6,978 bases of DNA from Fibrobacter sp. UBA4375 (GCA_002391195.1 DGRZ01000087.1:1-6978); one strand, 5' to 3'; positions 1 to 6,623 are shown, counted from the stretch's first letter. Numbers and translations are program-made. The notes: generated from the sequence alone by a model not told the origin.

Positions 1-2055
1 AACGGCAAGTGGATCCCCGAAAGGACGGTAGAAGATGGTAAGGATTCTACGGACGTTAAGGACTCTGCGGGTGTTGCGGATACGGTACAGGTCAAGGACA
101 CAACTTCGATTGCCGACACGAACAGTGTCGCGGATACGTCGACCGTGGATACCTCGGGTGTTACAGACACTACGGTTGTCAAGGATACGACAGAAAATAA
201 GGATACGGTAAGCTTCGATTACGGCAAGCTGGTGGATGCCCGTGACGGACAGGCTTACCATACCATCAAAATAGGGATCCAGAACTGGATGGCCGATGAT
301 TTGAACTACGGAGAAAGCTCTGAATATTATTGGGACGATGCCAAGGAAGCTTGCCCTGCGGGTTGGCACTTGCCGAGCATGGAAGAATGGAATGAGCTGT
401 TTAGGTCTGTAGGAGGATTGGAGGCATCGGACTTTGAAAGGTTTGGCATGACGCTGATTCCTCCCGGACAGTTGAAAACGCATTTCTGGACAAGTTCATT
501 CTACTACAATTCTATAGAAGAAAAACTTTCGTATTACATGATATTTCAAAAAACGGGAGTGTCCATGGCGAGAACGCTGGGTAGCACGATGCACCTTTCT
601 GTTCGCTGCGTCCAGGATGCCCGTATGTCCATGCCTTGCAATGATGCGGCCATGAATACAGTGGTCCACTACAATGACATTGCGGTATATGTCTGCCAGA
701 ACGGGAACTGGATTCCGATGAGCAATGACGAATATGAAGACTTCAGCTGGACGGTAGGGGAAGAAAGCCAGGTTAAGTGGAGGGAAAATGCAATTCCGCG
801 TCAATGCTTTGTGTACGAGAGCGGAGCCTGGCACGAACGAGATAGTTCCAATTGCCTGCTGGGATTTCGGGGCTGCACGGCAGCGCGCCAGGGTGTAGTG
901 GAAAGATCGTCTAATAATGACATGTGGTACATGTGCGATAATTTCGTATGGAAAAATGTTGGGGACGAAACGGCGGACTCAATACTGCTGGGCACAGACT
1001 ACGAGGAAGGCGAAGTCCTGAGATGCCCTGCGACGCGCCGCTACTGTGTGTTCCAGGATGGCAAGTGGCGCGAAGGCACCAGGATGGACAGCATCATGGT
1101 GTCATTGGGCGGAACGGCGTGCCTTGTGGAAGGCGATACATCCACAGTAAAGTACAACGATGAGTACTATGTTTGCAAAAAGCAAACCTGGGGTACCGTA
1201 TTCAGGAGTTGGCAGTTGGCTCCGCAGATTTACAACGATACCTACGATGATCGTGACGAGTGTAACGCGACAGGGCTGTATGGCGACGGCTCGTTCCACG
1301 ATGAGCATAACGGAGCTGCAGGCCGCGTCTACGTTTGCGAGAATGGCGGATTCCGGTTGCCCACGGAAAGGGAAATGCGATTGAATTTAGGCTGTACCAG
1401 TTATATCTACGGTAAGAAAATTACGGTGAACAATACGCATTTCGTGTGTGGCGAAGAGGGCTGGAAAATAGATTCGACCGCATGGGGATATGGCTCGTTC
1501 ACGGATGCGCGCGACGGCAGGGTGTACAAGACAATTGACATCTGGGGCCAGACATGGATGGCTGAAAACCTGGACTACAGGGATTCGGTTGCAAAGCCCG
1601 AACTGGAAGGGAACCGCTGGTGCTACGGCAATGAGGCTGAACAGTGCGACGCCTACGGCTCTTTCTATTCTTGTGAATTGTCCAGCCAGGTATGCCCTGC
1701 GGGTTGGCATTTGCCGTCGATATCGGATTGGTTTGAGTTGTACAATTTTATAGTGCTTATGGGGGGAGACCCGCAGAGTGGTTTGCGCGCAAAGGATGGC
1801 TGGTTAGATTATTCAGACAACGTCAATAATGGAACAGATGTGTTGGGTTTTACGGCTCTCCCTGGCGGAATCATGTATGGAGCGAACTCGTATGGAAGCG
1901 CTACGCAGGAAGCATGGTTCTGGTATGTCCAGGATTGTTCATTGAACGAGTATGAAGCGTTGTATTTGTCTAGCGAGGAAACAAACTTTGTTACGAGCTC
2001 CGTTTCGGGAGGCAAGATAACGGATGCGTATAGCATCCGTTGCATAAAGAACTAA
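1..2055 (+). CDS. Large FISUMP-domain protein, two FISUMP domains plus Cys/Trp modules (5' partial)
   Basis: The frame is open from base 1 (codon 1 = bases 1-3) to TAA at 2053-2055, giving 684 visible residues; the start lies outside the window. A GTG at 145 lies inside the repeat linker and is not a credible start. Domains by visible residue: tail of a Cys/Trp module (NGKW, 1-4); Thr/Asp/Val linker (about 10-70); a short FISUMP domain (about 72-206) with DARDGQAYHTIKIG, NWMADDLNY, CPAGWHLPS (118-126), FWTSS and SVRCVQD; alternating Cys/Trp modules (about 207-490); a full FISUMP domain (about 497-684) with TWMAENLDY, CPAGWHLPS (565-573) and terminal SIRCIKN. FISUMP is a paralogous family named from Fibrobacter succinogenes; its molecular function is not known to me. 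The many paired cysteines suggest an exported, disulfide-stabilised protein, but the signal peptide is out of view. The family call is firm; location is inference. Confidence 0.93.
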   Translation, partial: NGKWIPERTVEDGKDSTDVKDSAGVADTVQVKDTTSIADTNSVADTSTVDTSGVTDTTVVKDTTENKDTVSFDYGKLVDARDGQAYHTIKIGIQNWMADDLNYGESSEYYWDDAKEACPAGWHLPSMEEWNELFRSVGGLEASDFERFGMTLIPPGQLKTHFWTSSFYYNSIEEKLSYYMIFQKTGVSMARTLGSTMHLSVRCVQDARMSMPCNDAAMNTVVHYNDIAVYVCQNGNWIPMSNDEYEDFSWTVGEESQVKWRENAIPRQCFVYESGAWHERDSSNCLLGFRGCTAARQGVVERSSNNDMWYMCDNFVWKNVGDETADSILLGTDYEEGEVLRCPATRRYCVFQDGKWREGTRMDSIMVSLGGTACLVEGDTSTVKYNDEYYVCKKQTWGTVFRSWQLAPQIYNDTYDDRDECNATGLYGDGSFHDEHNGAAGRVYVCENGGFRLPTEREMRLNLGCTSYIYGKKITVNNTHFVCGEEGWKIDSTAWGYGSFTDARDGRVYKTIDIWGQTWMAENLDYRDSVAKPELEGNRWCYGNEAEQCDAYGSFYSCELSSQVCPAGWHLPSISDWFELYNFIVLMGGDPQSGLRAKDGWLDYSDNVNNGTDVLGFTALPGGIMYGANSYGSATQEAWFWYVQDCSLNEYEALYLSSEETNFVTSSVSGGKITDAYSIRCIKN
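55..210 (+). repeat. Degenerate 18-bp tandem repeat encoding a Val-x-Asp-Thr hexapeptide linker
   Basis: Inside the FISUMP gene, residues 19-70 repeat a six-residue unit of consensus [V/I]-[K/A]-D-[T/S]-x-x. Units start at V19, V25, V31, I37, V43 and V49, then run with a one-residue slip through V54, V60 and N66. This corresponds to an 18-base period with aaggacac or gcggatac-like cores. It is acidic and Thr/Ser-rich, so it probably forms an extended flexible spacer between the upstream Cys/Trp module and the first FISUMP domain. Such runs are prone to gain and loss of units. Confidence 0.75.
637..1464 (+). repeat. Alternating Cys/Trp repeat modules within the FISUMP protein
   Basis: Residues 213-488 contain seven module ends of the form aromatic/Val-Cys-x(4-7)-Trp: C232/W237, C269/W277, C312/W317, C349/W356, C392/W397, C446/F451 and C483/W488. 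Two types alternate. Type A has an earlier Cys 18-20 residues before (Y/F)-(V/M)-C-x4-W (C213-C232, C292-C312, C374-C392, C465-C483). Type B has the form C-(F/V)-x-x-x-G-x-W. Successive module-end cysteines are 37, 43, 37, 43, 54 and 37 residues apart, so an A+B pair recurs every 80 residues for the first two pairs. The segment holds 14 cysteines, an even number. The NGKW at residues 1-4 looks like the end of another module. Paired disulfides are inferred. Confidence 0.7.
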
Positions 2056-4934
2056 TGCGCCACGAGCCAGTTCTCGCCGAAGCCGACGCTTGCAACGAGC
2101 GGAACCTTGAGCTGCATGGCGCCTTCCATCTCGGATTTCACCATCTGGGCCATCGCCTCTACCTGGTCGCGGGGGCATTCGAACACGAGTTCGTCGTGCA
2201 CCTGCAACATCATGCGGAGCGGGAGGTTCTCGGCGTTGATGCGCTTCTGGATGCGAATCATCGCAATCTTGATGAGGTCGGCGGCGGAGCCTTGGACGGG
2301 AGTATTCACGGCCATGCGCTCGGCCATCTGCGATTCCATGCGGTCGCTGCTGTCGATACCTGCAATGTAACGGCGGCGGCCCGAAAGCGTTTCTACGTAG
2401 CCGTCGCGGTGGGCGGCCGCCTTGGTATCTTCAATAAACTGCTGTACACCCTGGTACATCCCGAAGTAACCGTCGATAAAATCCCTTGCCTGCGACATCG
2501 GGATTTTTAGGTCACGGGCGAGGCGGAAGGCCGTCATCCCGTAGAGCACGCCGAAATTCACGACTTTTGCATCGCGTCTCATGTCGCTCGTGACGGCGTC
2601 AAGATCCACCCCGTAAATCGCGGCGGCGGTGCGGGCGTGAATGTCGATGCCTTCCTTGTAGCTTTCGATGAGCGCTTCGTCTCCGCTCAAGTGGGCAAGC
2701 ATTCTGAGTTCAATCTGCGAGTAGTCCACCGCAAGGATTACGTTGTCCTTACTCTGCGGGATGAATGCTGCGCGAATCTTCTTGCCCAAGTCGCTACGCA
2801 CGGGAATGTTCTGCAGGTTCGGATCGCGGCTCGAAAGGCGGCCCGTTGCGGTACCCCACTGGATAAAACTCGTGTGGATGCGGTGCGTATCCGGATTGAT
2901 GAGCGTCGGGAGCACCGAGATGTAGGTGCTCTGCATTTTCTTGAGTTCGCGGTACTCGATGACGGCGAAAACGATCGGGTGCGGCGCCTTGAAGCTGAGT
3001 TCTTCGAGAACCACGGCGTCGGTACTGCGCTTCTTGATTTCGGGGAGTCCGAGCGTATCGAAAAGCACGTCGCCCAGCTGCTTCGGGGAACCGATGTTGA
3101 ACTCGACTCCAGCCATGCCGCAGATTTCTTTCTCCAGATTCTCGATGCGGCGGCCCAGTTCCTGCTCCAGCGTCTTGAGAGCCGGAACATCAATTGCAAC
3201 CCCCACGGATTCCATCTGGTACAATACCTTCAGCAGCGGCATTTCCTGCGCGAAGAAATACTTCACGTAGTCGAGCTTTTCGAGTTCCTGCTTGAGCGGT
3301 TTCCAAAGGCGGAGCGTGTAGACTGCATCTTCGGCGCCGTATTCGGTGGCGTCCTTGATTGGCGCGCGGTTGAACGTAATCTGGTTCTTGCCGCGCCCGA
3401 TGAGGTTCTCGATGGGAATCATCTCGTGCTGCAGACGCTGCATCACCTGGTTGTCGAGCCCGAGGCCAGATTGCCCCGGCGAAAGCATCCAGGCAGCAAT
3501 CAGCGTGTCGATGATGTTTGCGTTGTCGATAACGGATTGCGGAATCTTGAAAGCGCGGGCGAGAACATGCAGGTCGAATTTTGCGTTATGGAAAACGAAC
3601 GCGCGCGGCGTCTCGAAACCTGCGGCGGGTGTGTGGTCGGCGAAAAATTCCTTGAACCACTCCTTCGCCTTGTTGAAGTCGAAGTTGCCTCCTTTGCCCG
3701 CGGGGAGCGAGAACCCGATTTCATCGGTGTGCGCAAGGGGAATGTAGTAGCCCTTCGCAACCTTGCCATCGCTGTCGGCGGAGGCGAGGCACATTCCCAC
3801 GAGGCCGCACTGCATCGGGTCGAGGCCGTCTGTTTCGGTGTCTACGCCAATCAAAGACGATGCGGAAAATTCCGCCTTCATCTGCTCGAAGACTTCATCG
3901 GTATCAACGCAAATATACGGGGGAGGAACATCAACCGGGAATGCTGCCTGAATCGTGGCATCCCCGTTTAAGGTTCCTGAGTCGGTTGATGAGCCTGTCG
4001 AATTAGCCGAAGGGCCTTCCGCACCTTCTCCATCCCGCACGAATCCCGCCTTGCTCGGGACCTTCTCAAGCAGGCGAAGCAGACTGTTGATTTCGTGGTC
4101 CTTGAACATCTGCGCCAAGGTGTCTACGTGCAGGCCGTTGTATTCGAGTGCGTCCAAGTTTCCGCTGAATGCGCGCTTTGTCTGTAGCGTCACCAGTTCG
4201 CGGCTGAGGAATGCCTTTTCGCGGTTGTTCGCCAAATTGTCGTGCAGGCCCTTTTTGGTAATCTTGTCGAGGTTCGCGTAAAGGTTGTCCATGTCGCCGT
4301 AATCGTTCAGCAACTGGATGGCCGTCTTGGGCCCCACCTTCGGCACGCCGGGAACATTGTCGCTCGCATCACCCATGAGCGCCAGGTAGTCGCGGATTTT
4401 CTCCGGTGGGAGCCCGTATTTTTCGAGCACCTGTTCCGGACCGAAGTCAATGCCGTCGGCACCTTTTGTCAGGTGGAAAAGATGGATCTTGTCGGTTACG
4501 ATTTGCGACATGTCCTTGTCTTTACTTAAAATCACCACATGGTCGAAGCCCGCTTCGACGGCGGCCGTGGCGGTACTTGCCATCACGTCGTCCGCCTCGT
4601 AGCCCGGCTCCGAAAGTAGCGGGATTCCGCTCGCTTCCAGACTTTCGCCCAATAGCGGCATCTGCGCCGCCATTTCTTCGGGCATGGGACCGCGATTGGC
4701 CTTGTAGTCGGGGTAAAGTTCGTGCCTGAAAGTCTTTGTGTGCGCCACATCGCGCGCAATCGCAAAATGCGTCGGCTTGTGCTGGGCCAAAATGCGGAGC
4801 ACCGCACCCCAGTAACCGTGCATCATCGAGACCTCTTCGCCCTGGCTGTTTTTCAGCGGGTTTTGCGAGTAGGCGTAGAACATGCGGAACGCAAGCGCGT
4901 AGGAGTCAAGCAAAAGTAGAGTTTTTTCAGACAT
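2052..4934 (-). CDS. polA: DNA polymerase I (5' nuclease, 3'-5' exonuclease, family A polymerase)
   Basis: This 960-residue protein has all three domains of bacterial DNA polymerase I, which removes RNA primers and fills gaps in replication and excision repair. The 5' nuclease (about 1-290) has D10, R17, D62, KTFRHELYPDYKANR (68-81 region), YEADD (112-116), KDKD (138-141) and the helix-hairpin-helix segment GDASDNVPGVPKVGPKTA (188-205). A Ser/Thr/Gly-rich linker follows (about 301-335). The proofreading exonuclease keeps every catalytic residue: DTE (D365, E367), N450/D454 and Y532/D536. The polymerase has motif A (VDYSQIELR, D737, E742), motif B (R786, K790, F794, Y798) and motif C (QVHDE, D914). 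Phe at 794 matches the usual ddNTP-discriminating residue of E. coli Pol I. Length is slightly above the 928 residues of E. coli, mostly from the linker. ATG at 4932-4934 fits the family N-terminus. The stop overlaps that of the converging FISUMP gene. Confidence 0.98.
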   Translation of the reverse strand: MSEKTLLLLDSYALAFRMFYAYSQNPLKNSQGEEVSMMHGYWGAVLRILAQHKPTHFAIARDVAHTKTFRHELYPDYKANRGPMPEEMAAQMPLLGESLEASGIPLLSEPGYEADDVMASTATAAVEAGFDHVVILSKDKDMSQIVTDKIHLFHLTKGADGIDFGPEQVLEKYGLPPEKIRDYLALMGDASDNVPGVPKVGPKTAIQLLNDYGDMDNLYANLDKITKKGLHDNLANNREKAFLSRELVTLQTKRAFSGNLDALEYNGLHVDTLAQMFKDHEINSLLRLLEKVPSKAGFVRDGEGAEGPSANSTGSSTDSGTLNGDATIQAAFPVDVPPPYICVDTDEVFEQMKAEFSASSLIGVDTETDGLDPMQCGLVGMCLASADSDGKVAKGYYIPLAHTDEIGFSLPAGKGGNFDFNKAKEWFKEFFADHTPAAGFETPRAFVFHNAKFDLHVLARAFKIPQSVIDNANIIDTLIAAWMLSPGQSGLGLDNQVMQRLQHEMIPIENLIGRGKNQITFNRAPIKDATEYGAEDAVYTLRLWKPLKQELEKLDYVKYFFAQEMPLLKVLYQMESVGVAIDVPALKTLEQELGRRIENLEKEICGMAGVEFNIGSPKQLGDVLFDTLGLPEIKKRSTDAVVLEELSFKAPHPIVFAVIEYRELKKMQSTYISVLPTLINPDTHRIHTSFIQWGTATGRLSSRDPNLQNIPVRSDLGKKIRAAFIPQSKDNVILAVDYSQIELRMLAHLSGDEALIESYKEGIDIHARTAAAIYGVDLDAVTSDMRRDAKVVNFGVLYGMTAFRLARDLKIPMSQARDFIDGYFGMYQGVQQFIEDTKAAAHRDGYVETLSGRRRYIAGIDSSDRMESQMAERMAVNTPVQGSAADLIKIAMIRIQKRINAENLPLRMMLQVHDELVFECPRDQVEAMAQMVKSEMEGAMQLKVPLVASVGFGENWLVAH

Positions 4935-4960
4935 GTTTTGAATGTAGAAAAAAGGAGGAC

Positions 4961-6367
4961 TCAGAACAGGTCGTCGCCCTTGACTTCGGCCTGGGCGATG
5001 CCGCTATACATGTTGCGTTTTAGCCCGTAGGTGGTAATAAGGACCAGGTGCAGGGCCTTCTTGGTCTTGGTCTCCGTCCTGAAAGTCTCCACCTTGTTTC
5101 GCAGAGCCTGGTCGTATTCTTTATCAATTGTAAATTCAGACTGCGAAAACTTCATTTCGCACAGGTCGATAATCCTGTCGCGGCGTTCGATGACCAAATC
5201 AATCTGTGCGCCGGGTTCCCCCTTGCTGGACCACGACGATCTTTCGGTAAGGACACCCGCGATGCCAAGCTTGTCCTTGATTTTGTCGATATGGTCCTTG
5301 CAGACCTGTTCGAAGGAATACCCGCACCACGCCCGCTTCGCCGGGTTGTCCAGCGTATTCTGCCAGTAGTTCTCGTCCTTGCCGTTCTGGTCTTTCAAAA
5401 ACCGGAAGTAGAAAAGAGTGTAGTAGTCGGCGAGCTGGTAAGTCGTCAGTTTCTTCTTGTTGCCGTAGTAGTTGTAGGGGCGAATGAATCCTGAATTGGA
5501 GAGGTTGTCGAGAATCTTTGTAAGCGTTCCGTTTTCGGGCAACTTTGTCGCCCCTGAAATTTCCTTCTTGGTGAGTCCCTTGTTCTTTTGGGAAAGCGCC
5601 TCCACGACCTTGACGTGCGCGTCCGCATTTTTGAACAAAGTTGCGTAAAGGTTATTGAACTCGTTCCAGAGCTTTCCGTGCGGCTTGAAAAACAGCTCGT
5701 CGATGTTCTGCGCCAGGGACAGTTCCTTTTGCAAGTGGCTCAGGTAGAAGGGGATTCCTCCCATGACCATATAGAGCTGGATGATGTCGTAACGGCTCCA
5801 GACGATACCCTTGTCGTTCAGGAATTCTTCGGTCTCCTCCAGAGTGAAGGGTTCAAGAAAAATGCGACCCGTGGCGCGGTTGTAAAGTCCGCCGACATTG
5901 TTCAAGATGTTGTCTGTGAGCCATGTGGTTGCCGAACCGCATACAATCAGCAAAATGTTGTTGTCCCAGGCGGCGTAGCCGTTCCAAAAGACTTCGAACG
6001 CTCTCAAGAAGTCGGATTTCTGGGAATCCATCCACGGCATTTCGTCAAGGAACACGACCAGCTTTTCGCCGGTATTCTTTTTTTCTAGCCCCGCCTGCAA
6101 AAGCGAAAACGCGTCAAGCCAAGTCCTGGGAACTCGCGACTCGCCGAAGTATTTCTGCAGGGCGAGTCCGAAGTTGGCAAGCTGCATTTCCTTGCTGCCG
6201 TTGCAAATGCCCGTCACCTGAAAGTCGAAAGTGTTGTCGAAGTATTCCCGAATCAGGTATGTCTTGCCCACGCGGCGGCGGCCATAGACCACGACAAAAT
6301 CGGAGCGCTTGGATTCAACGAACCGGTCAAGCCTGCGGATTTCCTTTTTTCTGCCGACAATGTGCAT
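4961..6367 (-). CDS. P-loop ATPase with C-terminal PD-(D/E)xK-like domain (Archaeal ATPase/DUF234-like)
   Basis: This is a 468-residue, apparently intact protein. The N-terminal ATPase has an opening VGRKKEIRRLD, Walker A GRRRVGKT (29-36), Walker B LVVFLDEM (103-110, D108/E109) and a sensor-like VCGSATTW (142-149). A winged-helix-like stretch (about 251-297, GLTKKEISGATKLPENGTL) follows. The C-terminal part has YYTLFYFRFL (315-324), GYSFE (349-353) and a nuclease-like set of residues: D390 in AQIDLVIE, then E404 and K406 in CEMKF. This order matches the AAA-type 'Archaeal ATPase' family fused to DUF234, common and often multi-copy in anaerobic bacteria and archaea; its biological role is unresolved. 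No signal peptide or membrane segment is evident, so it is probably cytoplasmic. ATG at 6365-6367 is preceded by a purine-rich site. It lies 26 bases upstream of polA. Nuclease activity and any defence or regulatory role are inference. Confidence 0.88.
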   Translation of the reverse strand: MHIVGRKKEIRRLDRFVESKRSDFVVVYGRRRVGKTYLIREYFDNTFDFQVTGICNGSKEMQLANFGLALQKYFGESRVPRTWLDAFSLLQAGLEKKNTGEKLVVFLDEMPWMDSQKSDFLRAFEVFWNGYAAWDNNILLIVCGSATTWLTDNILNNVGGLYNRATGRIFLEPFTLEETEEFLNDKGIVWSRYDIIQLYMVMGGIPFYLSHLQKELSLAQNIDELFFKPHGKLWNEFNNLYATLFKNADAHVKVVEALSQKNKGLTKKEISGATKLPENGTLTKILDNLSNSGFIRPYNYYGNKKKLTTYQLADYYTLFYFRFLKDQNGKDENYWQNTLDNPAKRAWCGYSFEQVCKDHIDKIKDKLGIAGVLTERSSWSSKGEPGAQIDLVIERRDRIIDLCEMKFSQSEFTIDKEYDQALRNKVETFRTETKTKKALHLVLITTYGLKRNMYSGIAQAEVKGDDLF

Positions 6368-6372
6368 TTAAG

Positions 6373-6379
6373 CCCCCTG
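6373..6379 (-). promoter_or_regulatory. Ribosome binding site of the ATPase gene
   Basis: Reading the minus strand, a purine run AGGGGGC lies 5 bases before the ATG at 6367-6365. It is a plausible Shine-Dalgarno site and supports this start. The spacing is normal; the all-G core is less canonical than AGGAGG. Confidence 0.5.
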
Positions 6380-6391
6380 TTTTCAGATTTA

Positions 6392-6455
6392 TTGTCTAAA
6401 TATATAAAAAAGTTTGACTTTTAGATTAAATATGTGTTGTTTTTAGTCTAAATCT
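6392..6455. repeat. Three direct half-site copies related to the palindrome arm
   Basis: Besides the right arm of the palindrome, three same-orientation copies of a T(A/T)G(T/A)(C/T)TAAAT(A/C)T word occur: TTGTCTAAATAT at 6392-6403, TAGATTAAATAT at 6422-6433, and TAGTCTAAATCT at 6444-6455 (the left arm itself). The G positions are 30 and 22 bases apart. All lie between the ATPase start and the palindrome, suggesting an array of binding half-sites. In such AT-rich DNA, chance similarity of the middle copy cannot be excluded. Confidence 0.4.
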
Positions 6456-6484
6456 TATAAATTATTATAGATTTAGACTAAAAA
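6440..6484. repeat. Perfect 16-bp inverted repeat, 13-base spacer (probable operator)
   Basis: Left arm TTTTTAGTCTAAATCT (6440-6455) and right arm AGATTTAGACTAAAAA (6469-6484) are exact reverse complements, separated by 13 AT-only bases. The arms are AT-rich and neither strand has a U-tract after the stem, so this does not look like an intrinsic terminator. It lies about 70-120 bases upstream of the ATPase start, where a dimeric repressor or activator could bind. Confidence 0.7.
6464..6469 (-). promoter_or_regulatory. Candidate -10 box of the ATPase (and polA) transcript
   Basis: On the minus strand, TATAAT falls between and abutting the arms of the 16-bp palindrome. If used, transcription would begin around 6455-6458 and give a leader of about 90 bases before the ATPase ATG. 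I see no good -35 match 17 bases upstream, so the assignment depends on the perfect -10 word and its position. A protein bound to the palindrome would block or control it. Confidence 0.3.
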
Positions 6485-6593
6485 TCGCTTGTTTCACGTC
6501 AAAATCGGGCCTTTGGCTAAAAATGAAACTGAAAGTGGGGCCTAAAGGTATATTGATAAATGGCGGAGAGTTGCCGTAGGTCGACTACAATAA
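6485..6593. other. Intergenic stretch with no recognised gene
   Basis: Between the palindrome and the hairpin I find no credible coding frame. A weak imperfect inverted pair (cctttgg near 6511, cctaaagg near 6541) is too short and degenerate to call. A word resembling the FISUMP TGGATGGCGGAGAA codons occurs near 6559 (aaatggcggagag) and could be a further relic of the decayed FISUMP gene downstream, but no extended frame supports that. Confidence 0.4.
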
Positions 6594-6623
6594 AAATGGC
6601 ACAAGCCTTACCTTGCGCCATTT
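6594..6623 (-). terminator. Strong hairpin; terminator-like when read on the minus strand
   Basis: Arms AAATGGCACAAG (6594-6605) and CTTGCGCCATTT (6612-6623) enclose a 6-base loop. On the plus strand one pair is an A-C mismatch; on the minus strand the same position is a G-U wobble, so all 12 pairs form. There the stem runs directly into TTTTTATT. This is the geometry of an intrinsic terminator for leftward transcription. No leftward gene is visible to its right in this window, so it may serve a lost gene, stop antisense read-through towards the ATPase operon, or have another role. Confidence 0.45.

Noticed and set aside
145..147. GTG as the start of the FISUMP protein
   Set aside because: The frame is open and of the same repeat character back to base 1, and the codon falls inside the hexapeptide linker, so the real start is upstream of the window.
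2040..2510. A 156-codon plus-strand frame overlapping the FISUMP stop and the polA 3' end
   Set aside because: It is antisense to the conserved polymerase motif C region, and its His-rich composition is typical of a shadow frame.
2637..3971. A 444-codon open frame on the plus strand, antisense to polA
   Set aside because: It lies wholly inside polA, which has every family motif. The translation has no recognisable domain, and long antisense frames are expected opposite GC-biased codons. No ribosome binding site was evident.
5588..6088. A 166-codon plus-strand frame antisense to the ATPase
   Set aside because: It lies opposite the Walker B and adjacent regions of a well-supported protein and has no own domain.
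6440..6484. The 16-bp palindrome as a transcription terminator or the end of an insertion sequence
   Set aside because: There is no U-tract after the stem on either strand, no GC-rich stem, and no transposase or flanking target duplication nearby.
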